A stretch of 6,806 nt of DNA from Gammaproteobacteria bacterium (GTDB taxonomy: Bacteria > Pseudomonadota > Gammaproteobacteria > Granulosicoccales > Granulosicoccaceae): NCBI GenBank assembly GCA_020444765.1, contig JAGRHW010000191.1:1-6806 (forward strand), in the 5' to 3' direction. Made by a program: the position numbers and the translations under genes. Under the pieces are notes generated by a model. The model was not told the DNA's origin, searched no databases, and was given only the letters and a program-made list of their open reading frames with translations. Positions within the stretch are counted from its first letter, which is position 1. The number at the start of each line of letters is the position of its first letter. This document shows, in pieces, positions 1 through 6,806 of the stretch.

Positions 1-79
1 CGGCCGCTTCAAGCAGCGGCAGGGTTTCCTTGAAAATTCGGCCTTTGGAAAGCGCGATAGTCAGTTGTTGCCGGTTCAT
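1..79 (-). CDS. hisG: ATP phosphoribosyltransferase, N-terminal fragment (runs off left edge)
   Basis: HisG catalyses the first step of histidine synthesis, joining ATP and PRPP to give phosphoribosyl-ATP in the cytoplasm. Only the first 26 codons lie in the window. They read MNRQQ followed by LTIALSKGRIF and then KETLPLLEAA, which is the typical start of HisG: a beta strand followed by the SKGR segment. From memory this resembles the short-form HisG of Pseudomonas (about 210 residues, needing the partner HisZ) more than the long enterobacterial form, but the rest of the gene is needed to settle that. The ATG lies 2 bp after the murA stop codon, so translation is probably coupled and the gene is the next member of the murA transcript. 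The murA-hisG order is known from other gammaproteobacteria. Confidence 0.9.
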   Translation of the reverse strand, partial: MNRQQLTIALSKGRIFKETLPLLEAA

Positions 80-81
80 GC

Positions 82-1409
<1,328 letters not shown>

Positions 1410-1511
1410 TAAACTTGGCATGATAACGAAAAACGCAGACGAGCCATAGCTCGGGATTTATTGTGGACGAACCCTAACGATAAGCAGAACGGCTCGACAG
1501 TGGCGGCCGAC

Positions 1512-1808
1512 TCATGAAGTCAGCAGATCATCGATCCGGCAAACCTTGGCAAGGTGCTCTATTTGAACGGGAATATTGGTAAAGCGAATCTCTGATCCAG
1601 CTGCGGCGGCCAGCGATTTCCACTCGATCAGCAAGGCCATGGCGGCACTGTTCGCCTGGCTGACACCGGCAAGATCAATCTCCAGGCCGGTTTTCTGTTT
1701 GAACAGACCAGCAGCTTCCGCCAGCACTTTCGGGACAGTCTCGAAATTCAGCATCCCGGCCAGTTCATAACTGTCACCGGCCGTTTTTTTAAACGTGTAG
1801 TCGGCCAT
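1512..1808 (-). CDS. mlaB: STAS-domain subunit of the Mla ABC transporter (MlaB)
   Basis: MlaB is the small cytoplasmic STAS protein that binds the MlaF ATPase and is needed for assembly and activity of the MlaFEDB complex at the inner membrane. The 98-residue product has the STAS pattern: a beta-rich start (YELAGMLNFET), then EIDLAGVS leading to NSAAMALLIEW. That segment corresponds to VDTGGLALL in E. coli MlaB, with Asn53-Ser54 here in place of the Asp-Thr pair. The frame stays open upstream to 1964, but the ATG at 1808 overlaps the mlaC stop by one base (TAATG), which indicates translational coupling. It also gives the usual family length, so I use that start. It is the last mla gene, and the next gene is murA rather than the BolA-like ibaG found here in E. 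coli. Confidence 0.9.
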   Translation of the reverse strand: MADYTFKKTAGDSYELAGMLNFETVPKVLAEAAGLFKQKTGLEIDLAGVSQANSAAMALLIEWKSLAAAAGSEIRFTNIPVQIEHLAKVCRIDDLLTS

Positions 1809-2431
1809 TATCCGCTGTCTTTCACGCTCACCAGGCTGGCGTTCTTTTCCTTGATCTCCTTGATCAGGCCGTCTATGCCGACCTGGGCGACACGCTGGGC
1901 AAACGTCGAGCGGTAGGTGGAAACCAGATTGATATTGTTGACGTCGATGTCGTAGATCTTCCACTGCTCGTCTTTCAGGCGCAGTTTGTAGTTGACCGGG
2001 ACACCCTTGTTGCCAGGCTGCAGAAACACGGCCCGGACGATGGCGCGATCATCGCGCTTTTCCGGAATAAAGGGCTTGAACTCCATTTCCTGGCCGGTAT
2101 AGAGCGTCAGCGCCGACATATAGGTATTGAGCAGCAACTCCTTGAATTCGGTGACCAGTTCGTTGCGCTGCTCCGGCGTCGCCTCACGCCAGTTTTTGCC
2201 GAGCGACAAAGCGGTCATGGCTTCAAAATCCAGATGCGGGATGATTTTCTCGTCGACCAGGCTCTTGAGCGCGACCGGGTCATTTTCCAGCTTTTCTTTT
2301 TCCTGCGTCAGGATATCCATGACTTCACGGGTGGAGGATTCCACCAGATCCTGCGCCGGGTGTGCAAAAGCCAGCGATGTGAACATCAACATCACCAGAC
2401 CGCCAAGTATTTGTTTAATATTACTTTTCAT
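1808..2431 (-). CDS. mlaC: Periplasmic phospholipid-binding carrier (MlaC)
   Basis: MlaC shuttles phospholipid between the outer-membrane MlaA complex and the inner-membrane MlaFEDB transporter. From the chosen ATG the product is 207 residues, close to E. coli MlaC (211). Residues 1-23 form a Sec signal peptide: MKSNIK, a hydrophobic core, and a probable cleavage after LAFA before HPAQ. The mature part follows the MlaC family: a helical N-terminus, the VDEKIIPHLDFEAM segment, then EQRNELVTEFKELLLNTYMSAL, NYKLRLKDEQWKIYDIDVNN and a final VSTYRSTFAQRV helix. The frame is open to 2467, but a GGAG at 2440-2443 lies 8 bases before the ATG at 2431, and this start puts the signal peptide at the N-terminus. 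It follows mlaD after 57 bp, the widest gap inside the mlaF-to-mlaB run. Confidence 0.95.
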   Translation of the reverse strand: MKSNIKQILGGLVMLMFTSLAFAHPAQDLVESSTREVMDILTQEKEKLENDPVALKSLVDEKIIPHLDFEAMTALSLGKNWREATPEQRNELVTEFKELLLNTYMSALTLYTGQEMEFKPFIPEKRDDRAIVRAVFLQPGNKGVPVNYKLRLKDEQWKIYDIDVNNINLVSTYRSTFAQRVAQVGIDGLIKEIKEKNASLVSVKDSG

Positions 2432-2450
2432 AACATAAACTCCATTCATT

Positions 2451-2480
2451 CCAGCCCCGGTCAGCATTCGTTCGGGCCGG
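2451..2480 (-). other. Possible hairpin in the mlaD-mlaC gap
   Basis: CCAGCCC (2451-2457) and GGGCCGG (2474-2480) can pair in the minus-strand RNA as a 7-bp stem with one G-U pair and a 16-nt loop. It lies just upstream of the mlaC ribosome-binding site, inside the longest gap among the mla genes. It could mark RNA processing or help set a different expression level for the soluble carrier, but a stem this short with such a loop may be chance in GC-rich DNA. Confidence 0.25.
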
Positions 2481-2488
2481 TTTACTGC

Positions 2489-2950
2489 TTATTTTTTACC
2501 ACCGGAGCTGAATATATACTGACCAATCAGACGCTCCAGCACCATGGCCGACTGCGTGAAGTCTATGACATCACCATCCTGCAAAAAATCCAGCGAACCG
2601 CCGGGTTCGAGACCTACGTACTGTTCTCCGAGCAAGCCGGAGGTATAGATATTGGCGGCCGTGTCGGTCGGAAATCCATCATACTGCCCCTTGATATGCA
2701 GGGTGACATTGGCCTTGAAGGTCTCCATATCATAATCGATCGACTCAACCTCACCGACCTGAACGCCGCCGACCGCTACTTTCGAACGCACCTTGAGCCC
2801 GCCTATATCCTCAAAAGAGGCTTTGACCGTGTATCCCTTGTCGGTGCCGAAACTGGCCAGGTTACTCACCTTGAGCGCGAGCATCACGAGAGCGGCGATT
2901 CCTAGCGCCATAAAAAAACCGACCAGGATTTCGATTGTCCGGGAATTCAT
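2489..2950 (-). CDS. mlaD: MCE-domain lipid-channel subunit (MlaD)
   Basis: MlaD is anchored in the inner membrane and forms a periplasmic hexameric ring through which lipid passes between MlaC and MlaE. The 153-residue product has a single N-terminal membrane segment (about residues 8-27), then an MCE domain (about 38-116) with FEDIGGLKVRSKVAVGGVQVG and YTSGLLGEQYVGLEPGG. Leu106-Leu107 of SGLLGEQY correspond to the pore-lining leucine pair of E. coli MlaD. After the MCE domain comes SAMVLERLIGQYIF, the helix that packs along the ring axis in the known structures. The protein then stops at SSGGKK, about 30 residues short of the E. coli protein, whose extra Ala/Pro-rich end is low complexity. 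A GGAG lies 8 bases before the ATG. The mlaE stop is 15 bp upstream. Confidence 0.96.
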   Translation of the reverse strand: MNSRTIEILVGFFMALGIAALVMLALKVSNLASFGTDKGYTVKASFEDIGGLKVRSKVAVGGVQVGEVESIDYDMETFKANVTLHIKGQYDGFPTDTAANIYTSGLLGEQYVGLEPGGSLDFLQDGDVIDFTQSAMVLERLIGQYIFSSGGKK

Positions 2951-2965
2951 AAACGTTGCTCCGTC

Positions 2966-3745
2966 CTACACATTGAACATCAGCGCGGTGAGCAGGAAAT
3001 CCAGCCCGAGCACCGCAAGCGAGGCATTGACCACGGTCCGCGTGGTCGCGCGACTGACACCTTCGGATGTCGGTATGCAGTCATACCCTTCAAAGATGGC
3101 TATCCAGGTGACGATGACGCCAAAGACAACCGACTTGATGACCCCATTGATCAGGTCTTCCTTAAAATCCACGCTGGACTGCATTTGCGACCAGTACGCA
3201 CCGCCGTCCGCACCCAGCAACTCGACACCGACCAGATAGCCGCCGATGATTGCAACCGCGGAAAACATCGCGGCCAGCATCGGCATCGAAATGACACCGG
3301 CCAGAAAGCGCGGCGCCAGTACCCGCTTGTACGGATCGACCGCCATCATCTCGAGACCGGAAAGCTGCTCGGTGGCTTTCATCAAACCGATCTCCGCGGT
3401 CAGCGCCGAACCGGCCCGGCCAGCAAACAGCAAGCCTGTCACCACCGGCCCAAGCTCGCGCAGCAGTGTCAGCGCCAGCACCACGCCGAGCGATTCCTCG
3501 GCATTAAAGCCAACCAGCGTGTTGTATAACTGCAGAGCCAGCACCATGCCGACAAACAAACCGGAGACCAGAATGATCAGCAGCGTCAGCACGCCAACCG
3601 AATAAATCTGTTTGATCACCAGACCGGGCTTGAGCAGCAGCGCTGCGTGAGCAATCAGCAAACGCAGCAGGAACAGATGACCGCGCCCGAGTCGTTCCAG
3701 CGATCCGAGACCGCGCCGGCCAAGCCGCTGTAAGCCATCAAGCAT
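2966..3745 (-). CDS. mlaE: Mla ABC transporter permease (MlaE)
   Basis: MlaE is the integral membrane permease; two copies sit between the MlaD ring and the MlaF ATPases in the inner membrane. The product is 259 residues, against 260 in E. coli. It starts with an amphipathic interfacial region (residues 1-45), followed by membrane segments near 50-75, 85-110, 145-175, 200-218 and 240-258. The conserved core reads [20 protein letters not shown] (95-114), then [19 protein letters not shown], which is the coupling region contacting MlaF, and [12 protein letters not shown] second family block, [19 protein letters not shown], lies near residues 218-236. A GGGAG lies 7 bases before the ATG. The gene start overlaps the mlaF end by 8 bp, so the two are translationally coupled. 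Confidence 0.97.
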   Translation of the reverse strand: MLDGLQRLGRRGLGSLERLGRGHLFLLRLLIAHAALLLKPGLVIKQIYSVGVLTLLIILVSGLFVGMVLALQLYNTLVGFNAEESLGVVLALTLLRELGPVVTGLLFAGRAGSALTAEIGLMKATEQLSGLEMMAVDPYKRVLAPRFLAGVISMPMLAAMFSAVAIIGGYLVGVELLGADGGAYWSQMQSSVDFKEDLINGVIKSVVFGVIVTWIAIFEGYDCIPTSEGVSRATTRTVVNASLAVLGLDFLLTALMFNV

Positions 3746-4571
3746 CTGCGCTCTCCCTGCCCAGCAAGTCGGCCCGGTATTCCGGCGCCGGATACTGGAA
3801 CGGCACCGGTCCGTCCGGAAGACCCTGGATAAACTGTCTCACCCAGGCCGATTCCGACTCACGAATCTGCTCCGGGGTACCGCCTTCCACCACCACGCCG
3901 TCGGACACGATAAAGACGTGATCCGCGATCGACAGGGTTTCCTGAACATCGTGCGAAACGATCACCGAAGTCAGTCCCAGCGCATCGTTAACGGTGTGCA
4001 GAAGCTCGATCAACACGCCCATGGAAATCGGGTCCTGGCCGGTGAAGGGTTCGTCATACATGATCATCATCGGATCGAGTATCAGCGCGCGCGCCAGCGA
4101 AACACGCCGCGACATGCCGCCGGACAATTCGCCGGGCATCATGTCTCGTGCACCGCGCAGGCCGACAGCGTGCAGACGGGTAAGAACCAGATGACGAATC
4201 AGTTTTTCCGGCAGTTTGGTGTGCTCACGCAGCGGATAGGCGACGTTGTCGAATACACTCAGATCGGTCAGCAGGGCGCCGGACTGAAACAGCATGCCCA
4301 TACGCTTGCGTTGTTCGTAGAGTTTTTTCTGCGAGAGTTTGTGGATATTCTCGCCATCGAAATGCACCGTCCCCTGAGACGGTTTGAGTTGCGCGCCGAT
4401 CAGTTTCAGAAGCGTGGTCTTACCGGTTCCGCTCGGTCCCATGATGGCGCAGATCCCGCCGCGCGGGATATCCATATTGATGCCCTTGAAGATCTTTTTG
4501 CTGCCACGGGAAAAGTGCAAATCGCGAATTTGCACGAGAGCATCCGGCCGGGTTTTATTGTTGTTATCCAC
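3738..4571 (-). CDS. mlaF: Mla ABC transporter ATPase (MlaF)
   Basis: MlaF is the cytoplasmic ATPase that powers phospholipid movement by MlaFEDB. The 277-residue product (269 in E. coli) has all the ABC motifs: Walker A GPSGTGKT at 45-52, Q-loop Gln96 in LFQSGAL, signature LSGGM at 149-153, Walker B ending MIMYDEP with Asp173-Glu174, and the switch His207 in VSHD. The tail DGPVPFQYP followed by EYRADLL (about 253-270) matches the C-terminal extension which in E. coli MlaF wraps around the partner subunit near the MlaB site. The start codon is GTG at 4571, supported by AGGA at 4576-4579; the next Met is at residue 33, too far in. The DUF72-like gene ends 95 bp upstream, and that gap holds a possible promoter. 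Confidence 0.97.
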   Translation of the reverse strand: MDNNNKTRPDALVQIRDLHFSRGSKKIFKGINMDIPRGGICAIMGPSGTGKTTLLKLIGAQLKPSQGTVHFDGENIHKLSQKKLYEQRKRMGMLFQSGALLTDLSVFDNVAYPLREHTKLPEKLIRHLVLTRLHAVGLRGARDMMPGELSGGMSRRVSLARALILDPMMIMYDEPFTGQDPISMGVLIELLHTVNDALGLTSVIVSHDVQETLSIADHVFIVSDGVVVEGGTPEQIRESESAWVRQFIQGLPDGPVPFQYPAPEYRADLLGRESADA

Positions 4572-4606
4572 AAATTCCTGAAAATTCTGGTAGAAACCAG
4601 CGCCAC

Positions 4607-4635
4607 AGTCTCTAACTGCAAAGCCGGGTCGTCAA
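4607..4635 (-). promoter_or_regulatory. Candidate sigma70-type promoter in front of mlaF
   Basis: On the minus strand TTGACG (4635-4630) matches five of six bases of the -35 consensus. Seventeen bases on is GAGACT (4612-4607), only a three-of-six match to the -10. It lies in the 95-bp gap before mlaF and could give the transporter genes their own transcript. The weak -10 makes this a tentative call. Confidence 0.25.
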
Positions 4636-4666
4636 TCGAAAAAATGTAACAGCCCAAAGCGAACCA

Positions 4667-5278
4667 TTATGTCAGCAACTGAATGAGCACAGTAACATTT
4701 CTGATTGCTTCAATATCCATACCACCATCGATCAGTAGCATGTGTTCTTCATTATCATTTTGCAACCATTGCGCAAGACGGCCTTTCAATTGGCGCAGAT
4801 CCATCGCCTCCTCGCGACCGATCAAGGCACAGTGTAAAGCCGGCTTCAGCGGGCTTGCATGACAGGGTTGTAAAGCAACGGCCTGTTCATCGGCTCGGAT
4901 AAAAAACGAGGTGTCCTGTTGATCGACAAACAGACAATACGGTTTGCCTGTGTCGCGGACCAGCGACGGCAACGAGTCATCCGATGACTGATTTGCAAAC
5001 ACCACGAAACCGGTCACCCGGTCGAAAAATGAAGCGGTCAAGGGCGGCAGCGGTTGTGCGCCCGGCTCCAGAAAAATACGAAAACCTTCGGGTAAATCCG
5101 AAAAAAAATCCTCTCCACCGACAGCCAGCTCGTGCAGATCCCGGGTAGTCAACAGACAGGCGGAAAAATCATTGGCGAAATACACCAGCTTCCAGTCAGC
5201 CGGCAGATCCTCCGGATAATAACTGCCGTTCCAGGCCGGATTGCAAATTCCGCGAGTCGCTACTGTAATGTTTGCCAT
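4667..5278 (-). CDS. Uncharacterised protein, possible divergent DUF72 (YecE-like) family member
   Basis: I do not know this gene's function. From the ATG at 5278 the product is 203 residues, with no signal peptide or membrane segment, so it is probably cytoplasmic. The N-terminal third follows the DUF72 layout in order: strand ITVATRG (4-10), W..SYYPEDLP..W (16-29), L.YFANDF (31-38), and later a LPEGFRIFLE strand (62-71). DUF72 proteins typically show G-T-S-G-W, W...FYP..LP, YYA..F and P..FRF..K at matching spacings. The typical E-N-T-F-Y after YYA..F is replaced by ACLLTTRDL, and the protein is shorter than typical DUF72 members (about 240-290). It may therefore be a reduced, degenerate relative of that TIM-barrel family. 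A start at 5305 is possible, but AAGGA precedes the ATG at 5278 and the motif begins at once there. It is the first gene of the mla transcript and divergent from mlaA. Confidence 0.8.
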   Translation of the reverse strand: MANITVATRGICNPAWNGSYYPEDLPADWKLVYFANDFSACLLTTRDLHELAVGGEDFFSDLPEGFRIFLEPGAQPLPPLTASFFDRVTGFVVFANQSSDDSLPSLVRDTGKPYCLFVDQQDTSFFIRADEQAVALQPCHASPLKPALHCALIGREEAMDLRQLKGRLAQWLQNDNEEHMLLIDGGMDIEAIRNVTVLIQLLT

Positions 5279-5397
5279 GGTCCTTATTACCCGGGGTAGT
5301 CGCATCCACTGATCGCCGGCCGGGCCGCCGATTGCGCGTGAAAAATTCTCAGAAGCGATTAAACTTGCGCCAGTTCGTTCGTTTCCGGAACCACATA
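5279..5397. promoter_or_regulatory. Divergent spacer between the mla operon and mlaA
   Basis: These 119 bases must hold the start signals for both the leftward operon and rightward mlaA, unless transcription comes from elsewhere. I find no strong sigma70 pair on either strand; the best leftward match is CTGGCG with GAGAAT at 17-base spacing, three and four of six. Two symmetric elements are visible: TACCC-G-GGGTA at 5288-5298, and an imperfect palindrome ATCGCCGGC-CGG-GCCGCCGAT at 5312-5332 with one mismatch. Either could be an operator for coordinated control of the Mla genes, or chance in GC-rich sequence. Confidence 0.45.
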
Positions 5398-6339
5398 ATG
5401 CGACTTTACCTGTCTCTGGCCAAGTTTCTGCTGATCACCCTGCTCCTCGGCAGCAGCGGTTGCGCGACCTATTCCGCCAGCCAGGCCGTCCATGACCCGT
5501 GGGAAGGCTATAACCGCGCCATGTTCAAATTCAACGACAAGCTTGACCGCTACGCGATGAAGCCAATCGCCAAAGGTTACAAGTTTGTCACGCCGGACAT
5601 CGTTGAAAAAGGCATCAGCAACTTCTTCAGCAATATTGATGACGTCACCGTTACCGTCAACGATATTCTGCAGGGCAAATTTCTGCAGGCCGCCCAGGAT
5701 TCCACGCGGTTTCTGCTCAACACCACGTTAGGACTGGGCGGTTTTTTCGATATCGCCACACCACTCGGACTGGAAAAACACCGGGAAGACTTCGGCCAGA
5801 CGCTGGGTAAATGGGGCGTCGCCGAAGGCCCCTATATAGTCTGGCCTTTTCTCGGCCCGGCGACGGTCCGCAGCTCCGGCGGCCGGGTTACCGACTGGTT
5901 TGCCGATCCGCTGACCTATGTATCGCCGGACTGGGCGAAATATTCGCTGGTCGGCGGTGAATTCGTGGACATTCGGGCGCAACTGCTGGAGGCGTCCAAC
6001 CTGCTGGATACCGTGTTCGACCCGTACACCTTTATGCGCGATGCTTACGTTCTCAATCGGCGTAAACTCGCTTATGACGACCGGTTCCCGGCGGACGCCG
6101 GTGAAGACGCAACAGACGAACTGGATCTGCTAGACGGCGACCGCCCCGCACAAGACGAGCTGGACCAGCTCGACCTGCCGGGCGCTCAACCCGACGCTCT
6201 CGATGAGCTGGACGAACTGGATGAGTTCGACCGTCTTGAGCTCGATACCCAACCAGCCGCGCCGCCGCCCGACGAACTCGACATGCTGGACATGCTCGAG
6301 GAACTCGAGCAGTCGGAGGGCGCCACGGCGACACAGTAG
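5398..6339 (+). CDS. mlaA: Outer-membrane phospholipid-asymmetry lipoprotein (MlaA/VacJ) with acidic repeat tail
   Basis: MlaA sits in the outer membrane as a ring that removes misplaced phospholipid from the outer leaflet and hands it to MlaC. The product is 313 residues. Residues 1-21 form a lipoprotein signal peptide ending SSG before Cys22; the -3 Ser is unusual where Leu is common. The MlaA domain (about 33-230) is well kept: DPWEGYNRAMFKFNDKLD, GISNFFSNIDDVTVTVND, STRFLLNTTLGLGGFFD, DFGQTLGKWGVAEGPYIVWP and DPYTFMRDAY. From about residue 231 the protein runs on as an 80-residue acidic Asp-Glu-Leu tail with Pro/Ala spacers, making it about 60 residues longer than E. coli MlaA (251). The start at 5398 has GGA 8 bases upstream; a GTG at 5338 would give an overlong signal and has no ribosome-binding site. 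Divergent from the rest of mla. Confidence 0.96.
   Translation: MRLYLSLAKFLLITLLLGSSGCATYSASQAVHDPWEGYNRAMFKFNDKLDRYAMKPIAKGYKFVTPDIVEKGISNFFSNIDDVTVTVNDILQGKFLQAAQDSTRFLLNTTLGLGGFFDIATPLGLEKHREDFGQTLGKWGVAEGPYIVWPFLGPATVRSSGGRVTDWFADPLTYVSPDWAKYSLVGGEFVDIRAQLLEASNLLDTVFDPYTFMRDAYVLNRRKLAYDDRFPADAGEDATDELDLLDGDRPAQDELDQLDLPGAQPDALDELDELDEFDRLELDTQPAAPPPDELDMLDMLEELEQSEGATATQ
6115..6309 (+). repeat. Asp-Glu-Leu repeat region at the C-terminus of MlaA
   Basis: Four blocks built on the motif D-E-L-D-x-L-D are visible: DELDLLD (residues 240-246), DELDQLD (253-259), DALDELDELDEFDRLELD (266-283) and DELDMLDMLEELE (292-304). They are separated by Pro/Ala/Gln spacers. Within blocks, Leu or another hydrophobic residue recurs about every third position between acidic residues. 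The codons vary between copies (GAC or GAT, GAA or GAG, CTG, CTC or CTT), so the repeat is conserved at protein level and does not look like a fresh DNA slippage product. Confidence 0.85.
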
Positions 6340-6346
6340 TCCTGAC

Positions 6347-6371
6347 CCGGCTGCGGGCTGGTGTCAGCCGG
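6347..6371 (+). other. Hairpin between mlaA and yrbG
   Basis: CCGGCTG (6347-6353) and CAGCCGG (6365-6371) form a perfect 7-bp stem with an 11-nt loop, starting 8 bases after the mlaA stop. No T-run follows, so it is not a standard intrinsic terminator. It may be a processing or stability element, or leaky attenuation between mlaA and the antiporter gene. Confidence 0.35.
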
Positions 6372-6400
6372 AGCCATTACCAACATGATAAAGGTGTTTT

Positions 6401-6806
6401 ATGCTTCTCAACTTGCTGGCCTTAATTACCGGGCTTGCACTTTTGGTCTGGAGTTCGGATAAGTTCATTCTCGGTGCCTCGGCCACTGCCAAATCGCTTG
6501 GCGTCAGCCCTTTGATGATCGGGCTGACGATAGTCGGCTTCGGCACCTCGGCGCCAGAGATGCTGGTCTCGGCCATGGCAGCCTGGCAGGGCAACCCCGG
6601 TCTGGCGATCGGTAACGCAATCGGTTCGAATATCGCCAACATTGCCTTGATTCTCGGTGCCTCGGCACTGATCGCGCCGCTGGTGGTTTCGTCCCGGATT
6701 CTTAAAAACGAAATGCCGGTGCTGTTCCTGGTAATGCTGCTGACTTTGTTTCTGCTGGCCGATGCCGAGCTCAGCCGAACCGACGGCGTGGTATTGGTGC
6801 TGGCGA
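6401..6806 (+). CDS. yrbG: Calcium/sodium antiporter of the CaCA family, N-terminal part (runs off right edge)
   Basis: This is an inner-membrane cation exchanger of the YrbG/K+-dependent Na+/Ca2+ exchanger group. The window holds 135 codons, under half of a typical protein of about 320 residues. The first alpha-repeat is clear: GFGTSAPE (46-53) followed by GNAIGSNIAN (71-80), whose acidic and polar residues bind the cations. Hydrophobic segments lie near residues 3-18, 34-47, 79-94 and 105-120, with D-K after the first segment and a short basic loop (SSRILKNE) before the last. The ATG at 6401 is preceded by AAAGGTG with four T bases between. In E. coli yrbG lies directly before mlaF and is followed by kdsD, kdsC and the lpt genes; here it follows mlaA at 61 bp and points away from mlaF. 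What comes next lies outside the window. Confidence 0.93.
   Translation, partial: MLLNLLALITGLALLVWSSDKFILGASATAKSLGVSPLMIGLTIVGFGTSAPEMLVSAMAAWQGNPGLAIGNAIGSNIANIALILGASALIAPLVVSSRILKNEMPVLFLVMLLTLFLLADAELSRTDGVVLVLA

Noticed and set aside
1440..1453. Small hairpin CGAGC-CATA-GCTCG upstream of murA as a terminator of the mla operon
   Set aside because: The stem is only five base pairs and no T-run follows on either strand.
1809..1964. N-terminal extension of MlaB by 52 residues
   Set aside because: The extension lies in the mlaC coding sequence in another frame and is Arg/Gln-rich nonsense; the ATG at 1808 coupled to the mlaC stop gives the family length.
2234..2905. Open frame of 223 codons on the plus strand across mlaC and mlaD
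   Set aside because: It is antisense to two conserved genes and crosses their boundary; the composition looks like a mirror frame.
3918..4649. Open frame of 243 codons on the plus strand opposite mlaF
   Set aside because: Antisense to the conserved ATPase, rich in His, Gln and Arg, no recognisable motif.
5272..5397. N-terminal extension of MlaA from 5272 or from a GTG at 5338
   Set aside because: It would bury the lipoprotein signal peptide behind 20-42 basic residues, and neither start has a ribosome-binding site.
6115..6309. MlaA tail repeats as a microsatellite or assembly artefact
   Set aside because: Codons differ synonymously between copies and the frame is kept to a normal stop codon, so this is a protein-level repeat.
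6053..6386. Ser-rich and Arg-rich frames on the minus strand opposite the MlaA tail
   Set aside because: The serine and arginine runs are simply the complement of the Asp-Glu-Leu codon repeat; no ribosome-binding site or family match.

Overview
The window looks like chromosomal core DNA from a gammaproteobacterium of fairly high GC content (mid to high 50s percent, judged by eye). The evidence is the gene order: a complete Mla lipid-transport operon running into murA and then hisG, as seen for example in Pseudomonas. The MlaF, MlaE, MlaD and MlaA proteins also keep tracts recognisable from the E. coli proteins. I cannot name a genus. I see no rRNA, tRNA, CRISPR array, insertion sequence, phage gene or other sign of a mobile island.

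Minus strand, in transcription order from about 5278 down to 1: a 203-residue protein that looks like a divergent DUF72/YecE-type protein; mlaF (ABC ATPase, GTG start); mlaE (permease); mlaD (MCE-domain protein); mlaC (periplasmic lipid carrier); mlaB (STAS subunit); a 170-bp non-coding stretch with a nested inverted repeat; murA (first committed step of peptidoglycan synthesis); and the first 26 codons of hisG. Spacing is tight: mlaF/mlaE overlap by 8 bp, mlaC/mlaB overlap by 1 bp, and murA/hisG are 2 bp apart. This suggests one long operon, perhaps with internal promoters.

Plus strand, reading away from the same 119-bp divergent spacer: mlaA (the outer-membrane lipoprotein of the same pathway), then the start of a yrbG-type Ca2+/Na+ antiporter that runs off the right edge. 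In E. coli yrbG lies directly upstream of mlaF in the same direction and mlaA is elsewhere on the chromosome. Here mlaA and the DUF72-like gene sit between them and yrbG is divergent from mlaF.

Functionally, MlaA at the outer membrane, MlaC in the periplasm and MlaFEDB at the inner membrane form the retrograde phospholipid pathway that keeps the outer leaflet asymmetric. All six components lie in this 6.8-kb window, beside a peptidoglycan gene. The departures from the textbook arrangement are an acidic Asp-Glu-Leu repeat tail on MlaA, the DUF72-like first gene, the absence of the BolA-like gene ibaG between mlaB and murA, and the structured murA leader that occupies its place. I see no wholly new system; these are variations on a known one.
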